This document shows, one piece after another, positions 1 to 8,319 of a stretch of DNA of 42,730 nucleotides. Every line of letters starts with the position of its first letter. Position 1 is the stretch's first letter. The notes beneath the pieces are model-generated. The model did not search any database and was not told where the DNA came from. It saw nothing but the letters and a program-made list of their open reading frames with translations. This stretch comes from Lewinellaceae bacterium (GTDB lineage Bacteria; Bacteroidota; Bacteroidia; Chitinophagales; Saprospiraceae). Position numbers and translations under genes: made by a program. The DNA lies in contig JACJXV010000031.1 in assembly GCA_020636445.1 (NCBI GenBank), positions 1 through 42,730 on the forward strand, given 5' to 3'.

Positions 1-60
1 ACGAAGTGGAAGCCCAAAAGGGCCTGAAACAAGGTATAGATAATATTGAATCATTACTTA
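1..60 (+). repeat. Copy A of an inverted dispersed repeat, upstream of the hydroxylase operon
   Basis: Positions 1-60 match the reverse complement of 42638-42697 with about 55 of 60 identities; the first 48 bases differ only at positions 10, 14 and 30. Both copies sit just upstream of a gene start (76 here, 42621 on the minus strand at the other end), so this is probably a promoter-proximal repeat family. The left edge is cut by the window. The rest of the leader to position 75 holds an AAAGG ribosome-binding-site-like stretch. Confidence 0.75.
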
Positions 61-75
61 TAATAAATTAAAGGT

Positions 76-567
76 ATGTCAATAAGCATTCAAGTTACCG
101 TCAACGGTAAGCAGTATACCAGCGAAGTTGCCCCCCGCGACCTGCTGGTCTACTACCTGCGTGATGCCCTCCGCCTTACGGGTACCCACGTAGGCTGTGA
201 TACCAGCAGCTGCGGTGCCTGTACCGTTCTGGTGGACGGACAGGCCGTGAAATCCTGCACCTTACTCGCCGCACAAGCCGATGGCTGCCAGGTAACCACT
301 ATCGAAGGGTTAGCTTCCGGTGATACGCTGCACCCGCTCCAGGAAGGTTTCCGGGAAGAACACGGGTTACAATGTGGATTCTGCACGCCCGGCATGATTA
401 TGCTCGCCGCAGATTTGCTGCAACGCAATCCCAACCCCAGTGAAACGGAAATCCGGCATGCCCTCGAAGGGAATTTCTGCCGCTGCACTGGCTATCACAA
501 TATCGTGCGCGCCATTCAGCATGCCGCCCATAAAATGCAAGGACACCCAAAAACGACTATAGCATGA
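76..567 (+). CDS. (2Fe-2S)-binding small subunit of a xanthine dehydrogenase/CoxS family molybdenum hydroxylase
   Basis: 163 residues, the usual length for CoxS-type electron-transfer subunits, which pass electrons from the molybdenum site to the FAD subunit through two [2Fe-2S] clusters. The N-terminal plant-ferredoxin-like cluster ligands are Cys41, Cys46, Cys49 and Cys61. The C-terminal helical domain carries the second set, Cys100-x2-Cys103 and Cys135-x-Cys137 (motifs CGFCTPG and CRCTGY). No signal peptide is seen, so it is expected to be cytoplasmic. It is preceded by AAAGG five bases from the ATG and overlaps the next gene by ATGA, so the two are translationally coupled. The family is certain; the physiological substrate cannot be read from the sequence. 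Confidence 0.95.
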   Translation: MSISIQVTVNGKQYTSEVAPRDLLVYYLRDALRLTGTHVGCDTSSCGACTVLVDGQAVKSCTLLAAQADGCQVTTIEGLASGDTLHPLQEGFREEHGLQCGFCTPGMIMLAADLLQRNPNPSETEIRHALEGNFCRCTGYHNIVRAIQHAAHKMQGHPKTTIA

Positions 568-2930
568 CTTACATAGGTAAATCCGTGAAGCGTGTCGAAG
601 ACCAACGCTTCGTCACCGGGCAAGGACATTACACCGATGATATAGTACTTCCCGGCATTACCCACGCCTGCATTCTACGCAGCCCTTATGCCCACGCCCG
701 AATCCGCAATGTAGATACCACCACGGCGGCTTCCATGCCTGGCGTAGTAGCTATTTTTACGGGAAAAGATATCGCCGCGACAGGTATTGTAGGCGTTCCG
801 ACCGGCTGGCAAGTCAATTTCCGCAACGGCGACCAAATGAAAGAGCCTCCCCATCCGCTCCTCGTTGCCGACAAAGTTCGCCACGTTGGCGACAGTGTTG
901 CCATTGTCATTGCCGAATCCTACGCGCAGGCTAAAGATGCTGCCGAAGCAATCGACGTCGACTATGATGTTTTGCCTGCCGTAGCTAATCCCGCAGCAGC
1001 AGCCCAACCCGGCGCGCCCCTCGTCCACGACTCAGCCCCCGGCAATGTTTGTTTCGACTGGGAACTCGGCAACCCGCAGGCCGAAGTCGACGCGGCCCTG
1101 GCCAGCGCTCACCATGTCACCAGCCTGGATATTATCAACCAGCGCATGGTACCCAATGCCATAGAACCCCGGGCCGCGATCGGGCATTACGAAACGGCTG
1201 GCGATAAATACACCTTATATACTACTTCCCAAAACCCGCACCTGACGCGCCTGCTGATGTGTGCGTTTGTCCTCGGTATTCCCGAGCACAAAGTCAGAGT
1301 GGTTGCCCCTGATGTGGGTGGTGGGTTTGGCAGTAAGATATTCCATTACACGGAAGAAGCGCTGGTTACCTGGTGTTCCCGCCAAATTAAGCGGCCGGTG
1401 AAGTGGACCGCCGAACGCAGCGAGAGCTTCATCACCGATGCCCATGGCCGCGATCACGTTACCAAAGCCCAGATGGGTTTTGATGCGGACGGCAATATTG
1501 TTGCGCTTAAAGCCTCTACGTACGCCAACCTGGGAGCGTACCTCTCAACCTTTGGCCCGGCAGTACCTACGTATCTGCATGGCACCCTGCTCCAGGGATT
1601 GTATACAACCCCGAAGGTATATGTTGAGGTCTATGGTATGTTTACCCATACGGTAGCCGTCGATGCTTATCGCGGTGCCGGCCGGCCAGAGGCTACATAC
1701 ATTTTGGAGCGCCTTCTGGATACCGCCGCCCTGGAAATGAAGGTTGATCCGGCCGAACTGCGGCGGAAAAACTTTATTCCCGCGTTCGATGGCGTGAATC
1801 AACCCGGCTACCAAACCCAGGTGGCACTGCAATACGACAGTGGCAACTATGAACCCGTTCTTGACCGGGCCCTGGAAATGGTTGGCTACGACCAATTCCG
1901 AAAAGAACAGGCCGAAGCACGCAAACAGGGTAAACTGCTGGGCATCGGCATCTCCACTTACATCGAAGCTTGCGGTATTGCACCTTCAGCCGTCGTTGGG
2001 GCGCTTGGTGCCCGGGCCGGTCTTTATGAGTCTGCCCAGGTACGCGTCCAACCCACCGGTAAGGTCAGTGTCTACTCCGGGTCCCATTCCCACGGACAAG
2101 GGCATGAAACGACCTTTGCACAGGTCGTTGCCGACCGGCTCGGCATTCCTATGGAAGACATAGAAATCGTCCATGGCGACTCCGAATCCGTTGCCTTTGG
2201 TATGGGCACCTATGGGTCGCGATCGCTCGCAGTTGGGGGAAGTGCTATTGTTAAGAGCATTGACAAGGTACTCGAAAAGGGAGCTAAAATCGCTGCCCAC
2301 AAACTGGAAGCAGCGGTTGAAGATCTCGACTATGCCGGCGGTAAATGGACGGTAAAAGGCACCGATAAGAGCATTGGATTCGGTGATATTGCCCTAACCG
2401 CTTATGTGCCCCATGACTATCCCCAAGGCCTGGAGCCTGGACTTGATTTTAGCAGTTTCTACGATCCGGCCAATTTCACCTATCCTTTCGGCGCGCATAT
2501 TGCTGTCGTCGAGGTGGATCCGGATACCGGGAAAGTGACGCTCAAGCGGTTTATTGCGGTGGATGACGTAGGCAATGTCATTAACCCGATGATCGTTGAT
2601 GGGCAAATTCATGGGGGCTTAGCTCAGGGTATTGGCCAGGCCTTGTTCGAAGGGGCGCTTTACGATGAGAATGCGCAGCTGATTAACGGGTCGTACATGG
2701 ATTATACCATGCCGCGGGCCGATGATCTGCCATCCTTTGAAATTGACCGGAAGATAACCCCTTGCCCGCATAATCCACTGGGGGTAAAAGGGGCAGGTGA
2801 AGCCGGCTGTATTGGCTCAACGCCTGCCGTTGTCAACGCAGTGATGGACGCCCTGGCACCTTTTGGTATAAAAAAGGATCTGACGATGCCCCTTACCTCT
2901 GAAAAAGTATGGCGCGCCATGCAGGGGTAA
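564..2930 (+). CDS. Molybdopterin-binding large subunit, xanthine dehydrogenase/CoxL family (form II)
   Basis: 788 residues, full length for the molybdenum-cofactor subunit that carries out substrate hydroxylation. It has the N-terminal a/b hammerhead domain (starts IGKSVKRVEDQRFVTG) followed by the two cofactor-binding domains. The active-site loop reads AYRGAGR at residues 368-374. True CO dehydrogenase (form I) has AYxCSFR there, so this is a form II enzyme and should not be called CO dehydrogenase. The catalytic Glu746 lies in KGAGEAG, as in the family. The start overlaps the small-subunit stop (ATGA). The large, small and FAD subunits together make a complete heterotrimer; aldehydes, N-heterocycles or aromatic compounds are all possible substrates. 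Confidence 0.95.
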   Translation: MTYIGKSVKRVEDQRFVTGQGHYTDDIVLPGITHACILRSPYAHARIRNVDTTTAASMPGVVAIFTGKDIAATGIVGVPTGWQVNFRNGDQMKEPPHPLLVADKVRHVGDSVAIVIAESYAQAKDAAEAIDVDYDVLPAVANPAAAAQPGAPLVHDSAPGNVCFDWELGNPQAEVDAALASAHHVTSLDIINQRMVPNAIEPRAAIGHYETAGDKYTLYTTSQNPHLTRLLMCAFVLGIPEHKVRVVAPDVGGGFGSKIFHYTEEALVTWCSRQIKRPVKWTAERSESFITDAHGRDHVTKAQMGFDADGNIVALKASTYANLGAYLSTFGPAVPTYLHGTLLQGLYTTPKVYVEVYGMFTHTVAVDAYRGAGRPEATYILERLLDTAALEMKVDPAELRRKNFIPAFDGVNQPGYQTQVALQYDSGNYEPVLDRALEMVGYDQFRKEQAEARKQGKLLGIGISTYIEACGIAPSAVVGALGARAGLYESAQVRVQPTGKVSVYSGSHSHGQGHETTFAQVVADRLGIPMEDIEIVHGDSESVAFGMGTYGSRSLAVGGSAIVKSIDKVLEKGAKIAAHKLEAAVEDLDYAGGKWTVKGTDKSIGFGDIALTAYVPHDYPQGLEPGLDFSSFYDPANFTYPFGAHIAVVEVDPDTGKVTLKRFIAVDDVGNVINPMIVDGQIHGGLAQGIGQALFEGALYDENAQLINGSYMDYTMPRADDLPSFEIDRKITPCPHNPLGVKGAGEAGCIGSTPAVVNAVMDALAPFGIKKDLTMPLTSEKVWRAMQG

Positions 2931-2993
2931 TTTCATTTCAACTATTCCGGGTAAAAGCCCATGCAGGCTTTTTATTCGGCAAAACATAAAACC

Positions 2994-3848
2994 ATGATTC
3001 CAACTGCATTCGCATATAAACGCGCCCATTCGGTAGAGGAAGCCCTCAGCCTGCTGGCCGCGCACGGGGAAGAAGCCAAAATTCTGGCGGGTGGCCATAG
3101 CCTGATTCCCGCACTCAAGCTTCGCCTCAATCAACCGGAAATGCTCATCGATATTGCCCGAATCCCCGCCTTGCGGTATATCCGGCAAGCCGGTGACCAT
3201 ATCGCTATTGGCGCTGCAACTACCCACGATGACATTGCTCAATCCGACCTGTTACAAAAACAGCAGCCCATTTATCCGCAAGCTGCCAAATTGATCGGGG
3301 ATATTCAGGTGCGCAATCGGGGTACCCTGGGCGGAAGTATTGCCCATGCTGACCCTTCCGCTGACTGGCCGGCCGTACTCCTGGCAACCGACGCTCAGGT
3401 GGTCATCCAGAGTGCCCAGGGCGAACGGGTAGTAGGAGCCGCCGACTTTTTTACCGGCTTTTATTCCACCGCGCTGGAAGCCGGCGAGCTTGTTACTGAA
3501 ATCCAGGTGCCCTTGCTGCCCCCTGGTACCAAGGCTTCCTACCAGAAATTTATGCAGCCTGCTTCCCGGTTTGCCATTGTGGGCTGCGCGGCGGTGGTTA
3601 CCCAAAGTGGGGGTACTTGTTCGCGCGTCCGGGTTGCTTTTACCGGCTTATCCGATGCGGCCTTCCGCGATCAGGCTGTCGAAAGTGCCCTCACCGGTAA
3701 GGCAGCAGGGGCTGACGAGGTAGCTGCTGCTGCCCAGACCGCCGGTCAGGATGTAATGGTTCTCGCTGATCATTTCGCCAGCGAAGACTATCGCTTGCAC
3801 CTGGCCCGGGTTATAGCTAAACGCGCCTTAACGGAAGCTACGCACTAA
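2994..3848 (+). CDS. FAD-binding medium subunit of the molybdenum hydroxylase (CoxM family)
   Basis: 284 residues from the ATG at 2994; an in-frame ATG at 2961 would add 11 residues. I prefer 2994 because family members start with MIPxxFxYxRxxSxEEAL, exactly what follows here. The two FAD pyrophosphate-contacting motifs are present: AGGHSLIP near residues 32-39 and GTLGGS at 110-115, the second followed by IAHADPSADWP. A CO_deh_flav_C-type domain makes up the C-terminal third. It takes electrons from the 2Fe-2S subunit and passes them to an acceptor. It is the last structural subunit of the operon and is followed by a strong hairpin terminator, so the next gene may have its own promoter or depend on readthrough. 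Confidence 0.93.
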   Translation: MIPTAFAYKRAHSVEEALSLLAAHGEEAKILAGGHSLIPALKLRLNQPEMLIDIARIPALRYIRQAGDHIAIGAATTHDDIAQSDLLQKQQPIYPQAAKLIGDIQVRNRGTLGGSIAHADPSADWPAVLLATDAQVVIQSAQGERVVGAADFFTGFYSTALEAGELVTEIQVPLLPPGTKASYQKFMQPASRFAIVGCAAVVTQSGGTCSRVRVAFTGLSDAAFRDQAVESALTGKAAGADEVAAAAQTAGQDVMVLADHFASEDYRLHLARVIAKRALTEATH

Positions 3849-3870
3849 TCGAACAACTTATTTACCATAC

Positions 3871-3933
3871 CCGGGCGGTGGCCTGGCTGAGGAGATTTTC
3901 TGCTCTGCCAACCACCGCCCGCGGTTATTTTTT
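3871..3933 (+). terminator. Rho-independent terminator after the hydroxylase genes
   Basis: The arms GGGCGGTGG (3873-3881) and CCACCGCCC (3912-3920) pair perfectly, an inner TGGC/GCCA pairing extends the stem, and TTATTTTTT follows at 3925. It separates the structural subunits from the moxR-like gene. Confidence 0.85.
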
Positions 3934-3954
3934 ACTGCGCATTTTTCCTCGCTT

Positions 3955-4854
3955 ATGCTTGAACATCCTGCTTTAGCAAATATCCGTGACCTACTGGCCA
4001 ACCAGGGCTACATTTCAGAACCCGGAATCGTGATGTCGATTTTTTTGGCTATGGAGCTTCAAAAACCCCTGCTAATTGAAGGCCCTGCCGGGGTGGGAAA
4101 AACGGAAATTGCTAAAGTGATGGCCAAAGCCCTGGATACGGATCTGATCCGACTCCAGTGTTACGAAGGCCTTGACTCCACGCACGCACTTTACGAGTGG
4201 AATTACCAACAACAGTTACTCTATCTCAAAATGGAAGAGGGTACCAGTAAATCACTGGCCGAAAAAGAGCAACACCTCTTTCATGAACGCTTCCTGATGA
4301 AGCGTCCCCTGCTGCAGGCCATTACCCACGCACAAGCTCCCGTACTCCTGATTGATGAAGTGGACCGGGCCGACGAAGAGTTCGAAAGCTTTTTACTGGA
4401 GGTTCTTTCCGACTGGCAAATCACCATTCCTGAAATTGGCACCATCCAGGCTACTCATATCCCCCGGGTAATTATTACCAGCAACCGGGTTCGGGAACTT
4501 AGTGAGGCCCTGCGCCGCCGTTGCCTCTACCTCTGGATCGACTACCCTGATTTCGCCAAGGAACTCCAGATTGTCCGCAATCGCGTTCCCGGGATCGATG
4601 CCCAGCTGGGCGAGCAGATCTGCCGCTTTATGCAGGAAGTGCGGCAAATGCGTTTGGAAAAAGTGCCTGGTGTTGCCGAAACCCTGGATTGGGCCACCGC
4701 GCTGGCTAATCTTCATTTCGACCATCTCGATAAAGATATTGTCGAAGCAACGCTTGGTGTCGTACTGAAGGACTGGCAGGATGTGCGGCAAGTACAGCTT
4801 TCCCTCTCCGAACTGCTCGAAAAAACGGGCGTCCAGGCCAAATGGGACGAATAA
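3955..4854 (+). CDS. MoxR family AAA+ ATPase (CoxD-like)
   Basis: 299 residues. The Walker A motif GPAGVGKTE is at about residues 43-51, the Walker B motif LLIDEVDRAD has Asp134-Glu135, and a sensor region (VIITSNRVRELSEALRRR) holds the arginine finger. MoxR ATPases act as chaperones that mature metal or cofactor enzymes, often with a VWA-domain partner. In cox operons CoxD (AAA+) and CoxE (VWA) are needed to build the Mo-Cu centre. Here the hydroxylase genes lie upstream and a CoxE-like VWA gene lies 2.2 kb downstream, which supports a maturation role, but two envelope-protein genes separate the pair. The family is certain; the client is inferred. Confidence 0.93.
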   Translation: MLEHPALANIRDLLANQGYISEPGIVMSIFLAMELQKPLLIEGPAGVGKTEIAKVMAKALDTDLIRLQCYEGLDSTHALYEWNYQQQLLYLKMEEGTSKSLAEKEQHLFHERFLMKRPLLQAITHAQAPVLLIDEVDRADEEFESFLLEVLSDWQITIPEIGTIQATHIPRVIITSNRVRELSEALRRRCLYLWIDYPDFAKELQIVRNRVPGIDAQLGEQICRFMQEVRQMRLEKVPGVAETLDWATALANLHFDHLDKDIVEATLGVVLKDWQDVRQVQLSLSELLEKTGVQAKWDE

Positions 4855-4982
4855 TAGTTCCTTTTTTATTTGTTAAAAAAATTTCACCACAATCCAATTA
4901 TTGTCTTGCTCCTGACGTTATGCATGCGGCAGGGTATGCCTTGCTTATTATTCTTAGTTAGTAAAAAAACTATTGATTGGTT

Positions 4983-5891
4983 ATGAAAAAAGATCAAGCG
5001 TTAATCGCAGCGGTGGTCATTCTCGCTTTGGCACTTATCGGTGTCGGCATCTGGGGATTCGGTCAGCGCAACAAAAACCAACAGCTCTCCCAGGAAAACA
5101 TGGATTATAGCGGCGAAGTATCTCAGCTGCAAATCCTGCGGGATAGCCTCTTCCAAGAGGTTTCCACCCTGGAAAGCAACTACCAAAACCTGGCCAGCGA
5201 AAATGAGTCGCTGTCCGGCTCGTTAGCGGATACACAGAAAGAACTTTCGCAAAAAATTCAAGCGCTGAATGCTGCCAAAAGCAATAGCGCCAAACAAGCT
5301 AATGCACTGCGTGCAGAAATCCAGCAGTTGCTTTCTGTAAAAGCCGAACTGGAAAACTCTATCACGCGCCTGCAGACAGAAAACGATTCTCTCCGCACGC
5401 GGACGGGAGTACTCGAACAGGACCTTACCCTGGCAGAAGCCGATAAGGCCGCCTTGGCAAACCTGAACCGCACCATGCAGGACGAAGTGAAGAAACTGAC
5501 GCTTGCCAACTTCAAGGCTTCTGCTTTCCAGGTGGAATTGCTCCAGAAAAATGCCAAGGCAACGGCTAAGTCGGGTCGCGCCCGCCAGATTCAAGTAAAC
5601 TTCGACATGACCAACGTCCCTGAAGAATACCAGGGCGTCCGGACCATTTACCTGGCGATAACCGATGAACGAGGCACACCTATCGGTGGCTCCAGTATCT
5701 CCGAACGCGTAGTCGTCAATGGCCAGTCGATGGACCTGCTGGCTGTAGCAGCTAAAGAAGTGAACCTGGGCGCTAACCAACGTCTATCGTTCACCCACGA
5801 CCTGGAAGACAAACTCAAAACCGGCTTCTACCGGGTGGCTGTCTATACCGACATTGGCTTGCTGGGTTCGGCGAACTTCCGCCTGCAGTAA
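4983..5891 (+). CDS. Membrane-anchored coiled-coil protein of unknown function
   Basis: 302 residues from the ATG at 4983; a TTG two codons upstream is a less likely start. An N-terminal transmembrane helix (about residues 5-27, rich in Ala, Ile, Leu and Val) follows a short charged start. A long heptad-rich coiled coil then covers about residues 35-190, with many Leu, Gln, Glu, Asn and Ser. The final 100 residues look like a compact beta domain (VNFDMTNVPEEYQGVRTIYLAIT, then ending SANFRLQ). It is most likely an inner-membrane protein with its coiled coil in the periplasm. I recognise no family. It lies in the same direction between the moxR-like and OmpA-like genes and is followed by a terminator, so it may be its own transcription unit. 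Confidence 0.8.
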   Translation: MKKDQALIAAVVILALALIGVGIWGFGQRNKNQQLSQENMDYSGEVSQLQILRDSLFQEVSTLESNYQNLASENESLSGSLADTQKELSQKIQALNAAKSNSAKQANALRAEIQQLLSVKAELENSITRLQTENDSLRTRTGVLEQDLTLAEADKAALANLNRTMQDEVKKLTLANFKASAFQVELLQKNAKATAKSGRARQIQVNFDMTNVPEEYQGVRTIYLAITDERGTPIGGSSISERVVVNGQSMDLLAVAAKEVNLGANQRLSFTHDLEDKLKTGFYRVAVYTDIGLLGSANFRLQ

Positions 5892-5929
5892 ACAGCGTTC
5901 TTCTCTGTTAAACGGGAAGCTAAACACGA

Positions 5930-5972
5930 CATCCCGAACTTCGACACGGTTGAGGTTCGGGATGTTTTTTTT
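5930..5972 (+). terminator. Rho-independent terminator
   Basis: CATCCCGAAC (5930-5939) pairs with GTTCGGGATG (5955-5964) around a short loop and is followed by a run of eight T. It ends the coiled-coil protein gene. Confidence 0.9.
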
Positions 5973-6112
5973 GGCCAAAACGAACTTACTTACTACTCCC
6001 CACTACATACCGAACTCCCTAACCACAAAAAAATGCCAACCCACTTCGAGGTTCTTATGCTTGCAAAAGCGCAACGTTTTGCGTAATTATGACCACACCA
6101 TAAATAACAACT

Positions 6113-6997
6113 ATGCTTATTCGTTTTTTTACCCTTAGCCTTACGCTTGGGAGTTTACTATCGATTAGCAGCAGCTGTATCCCCCAGAAGAAAGTCTGGG
6201 CCCTTGAAGATGGCTACCGAGTGCAATTGGATTCCTTAGCGGAGCGACTAGTCGGCGCACGCAGTGAGATCGCGCAACAGGAACTCTTACTCGCTGAGCG
6301 CAAGGGAGAGAACACGGCATTATTGGCCACACAGGATATGTTCATGAACCGGATTGACGCCCTCCAGGAAGAAATTGAACGCCTGCAACGCCAATCGTCC
6401 AACGAGCAAACCTCCCTGAGCCAGCAAATCAGAAGTCGCGATTCCCTGATCGCCGCCCGGGAAAGCCAATTACAAGCCCTTCGTGACTTTTGGGATCGCC
6501 AGCGTGAGCAGTTGCAGCAGATTGCCGCTATCCTTACGGATTCCTTACGCAGTTTTCCGACCGGTCAGGTTCGTGTTGATGCCAACAGTGCCCAAATCAC
6601 GATTCAGGTAGCGGAAAGCCTACTCTTCCGGCCCGGAGTTACCAATAAAATCGAAGATAAAGGGATTCCCGTCCTGGCGAAAATAAGTGGTGTTTTAGGT
6701 CGCTATCCAACTCTCAGTATCGATGTTGTAGGGAATACCGATAATCAACCTCAGGGGCGTCGCAGTGTCGACAACTGGGATTTCGGTGCCCTCCGGGCGA
6801 ACACCGTTGTGCGAAGCATCACCCGTGACTATGGATTAAGCACCAGCCGAGTCCTCGCAGGCAGCAAAGGAGAATTTGCACCTACCGCTTCCAATGAAAC
6901 GGAAGAAGGTCGAACCCGGAATCGCCGTATTGAATTCATCATTGCCCCCCGCCTGGATGATCTCCTGCGGGATTCGCGGCGACTCCTTACCCGCTAA
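6113..6997 (+). CDS. OmpA-family peptidoglycan-binding protein, probable lipoprotein
   Basis: 294 residues. A hydrophobic signal sequence ends at Cys22 (SISSSC), a loose lipobox, so lipid attachment is likely but not certain. Residues about 35-150 are a heptad-rich coiled coil (Glu, Gln, Arg and Leu). The C-terminal 100 residues are an OmpA-like domain that binds peptidoglycan: IDVVGNTDNQP, the helix LRANTVVRSI and the closing GRTRNRRIEFII. It probably tethers an envelope to the cell wall. The next gene starts 10 bases after its stop, so co-transcription with the VWA protein is likely. Confidence 0.88.
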   Translation: MLIRFFTLSLTLGSLLSISSSCIPQKKVWALEDGYRVQLDSLAERLVGARSEIAQQELLLAERKGENTALLATQDMFMNRIDALQEEIERLQRQSSNEQTSLSQQIRSRDSLIAARESQLQALRDFWDRQREQLQQIAAILTDSLRSFPTGQVRVDANSAQITIQVAESLLFRPGVTNKIEDKGIPVLAKISGVLGRYPTLSIDVVGNTDNQPQGRRSVDNWDFGALRANTVVRSITRDYGLSTSRVLAGSKGEFAPTASNETEEGRTRNRRIEFIIAPRLDDLLRDSRRLLTR

Positions 6998-7007
6998 CCG
7001 CCCAGGC

Positions 7008-8225
7008 ATGTCGGAGCCCGCTGCAAACCTTCCGCTCACCCCGCGCTATACCTCCCTGAGCGCTCATGTGGTATCTTTTTGTCGTTTTCTGCGGCAAAAT
7101 GGCTTTCCACTGGGCCCCGCTGAGGAGAGCCTGGCCTTGCAAGCCTTATCTCAACTCACTGCTTTTCGCCAACCTGAGGCTTTTCGGTTGTGCCTGAGAG
7201 CCACGCTGGCCCGGAGTAAAACCCAGCAACAACGGTTCGATGTGCTTTTCCCGCAATACTTCAAGGAACTGGAAAACGCGGTTGATGCCAAAACCAAAAC
7301 CAAATCTCAGGGGGGTGACCCTAAACAAAAGCAACAAAAGGCGCCGACATTACAAGCCCTGAAAAGCTGGCTTTATGGACAAAATTCGCCCGAAGATGAG
7401 GTAGCTTTGGCCGGATACAGCGCTCAGGAGGCTACACACCAAAAGGACTTCGCCAATTTTACCGATGATGAACTGCGCGAAGTGTGGGGCCTGGTCCAGC
7501 AAATCGCCCGGACACTTGCCCTGCAACTGAGTCGCCGCTGGGAGCATACGCATCACAACCTGCGCCTTGACCTGCGTCGAACTATTCGCCGCAACCTGCG
7601 CCGGGGTGGGGAATTACTCGAATTAGCACACCGCCGCCCCAAACGCCACCGGCAACAACTGCTTGTTCTTTGTGATGTAAGTAAATCCATGGACCTTTAC
7701 AGCCAGTTCTTACTGCAGTTTAGTTACGCTTTTCAGCAAGCTTACCGCCGGATAGAAACCTTTACGTTTAGTACGGACCTCCAACGCATAACGCCCCTGC
7801 TGCGTGGCCGTGATTTTCGTGCTGCACTGGAGGGCTTGCAACAACAGCAAGGCGGCTGGTCGGGCGGAACCCGTATCGGAGCTTCGCTGGCCAGCTTGTG
7901 CCAGCACTATCGGCGACTGCTGACCCGCCAGACCATCGTTATCATCCTGAGTGATGGCATGGATACCGGTGAAATTGAAACCTTATCCACCAGTATGCAA
8001 ACGATTCACCGCAGAGCAGGGCGCGTAATTTGGTTGAATCCGCTGGCAGGCCGCCCCGGCTATACTCCCAGCACCCGTGGCATGGAAGCTGCCTTGCCCT
8101 ATATTGATGTATTTGCGGCTGCACATAACGTTGAAAGCCTCCGAAGGCTGGCCCGATACTTAGCTAACCATCCCCGTTCAACTTCCCCAGTGCCAGGTGG
8201 CCCGGGACATAATATCCCTGCCTGA
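7008..8225 (+). CDS. VWA domain-containing CoxE-like protein
   Basis: 405 residues from the ATG at 7008. The frame is open further upstream, but an earlier start would overlap the OmpA-like gene by more than 100 bases. The N-terminal half is helical and basic, with the low-complexity stretch KTKTKSQGGDPKQKQQK. The C-terminal half is a von Willebrand A domain with an intact MIDAS start DVSKS (Asp223, Ser225, Ser227) and a later SDGMDTGE segment, typical of CoxE/YehP-like VWA proteins. These work with MoxR ATPases; the MoxR-like gene at 3955 is the natural partner for assembling the hydroxylase cofactor. The domain is certain; the pairing is inferred from neighbourhood. Confidence 0.9.
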   Translation: MSEPAANLPLTPRYTSLSAHVVSFCRFLRQNGFPLGPAEESLALQALSQLTAFRQPEAFRLCLRATLARSKTQQQRFDVLFPQYFKELENAVDAKTKTKSQGGDPKQKQQKAPTLQALKSWLYGQNSPEDEVALAGYSAQEATHQKDFANFTDDELREVWGLVQQIARTLALQLSRRWEHTHHNLRLDLRRTIRRNLRRGGELLELAHRRPKRHRQQLLVLCDVSKSMDLYSQFLLQFSYAFQQAYRRIETFTFSTDLQRITPLLRGRDFRAALEGLQQQQGGWSGGTRIGASLASLCQHYRRLLTRQTIVIILSDGMDTGEIETLSTSMQTIHRRAGRVIWLNPLAGRPGYTPSTRGMEAALPYIDVFAAAHNVESLRRLARYLANHPRSTSPVPGGPGHNIPA

Positions 8226-8319
8226 TATTTATCAATGCGCAACCTCGAACAATAGCTTATTTTGGTCAAGCATTAGCACTTCGCAAGTTGTCATAATGGG
8301 AACGTTGCGCAAATAATCC

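Noticed and set aside
564..2930. Calling the operon aerobic CO dehydrogenase (coxSLM)
   Set aside because: The active-site loop is AYRGAGR (form II), not AYxCSFR, so CO oxidation is not supported.
2961..2993. Start of the FAD subunit at 2961
   Set aside because: The added 11 residues do not fit the family N-terminus, which begins at the ATG at 2994.
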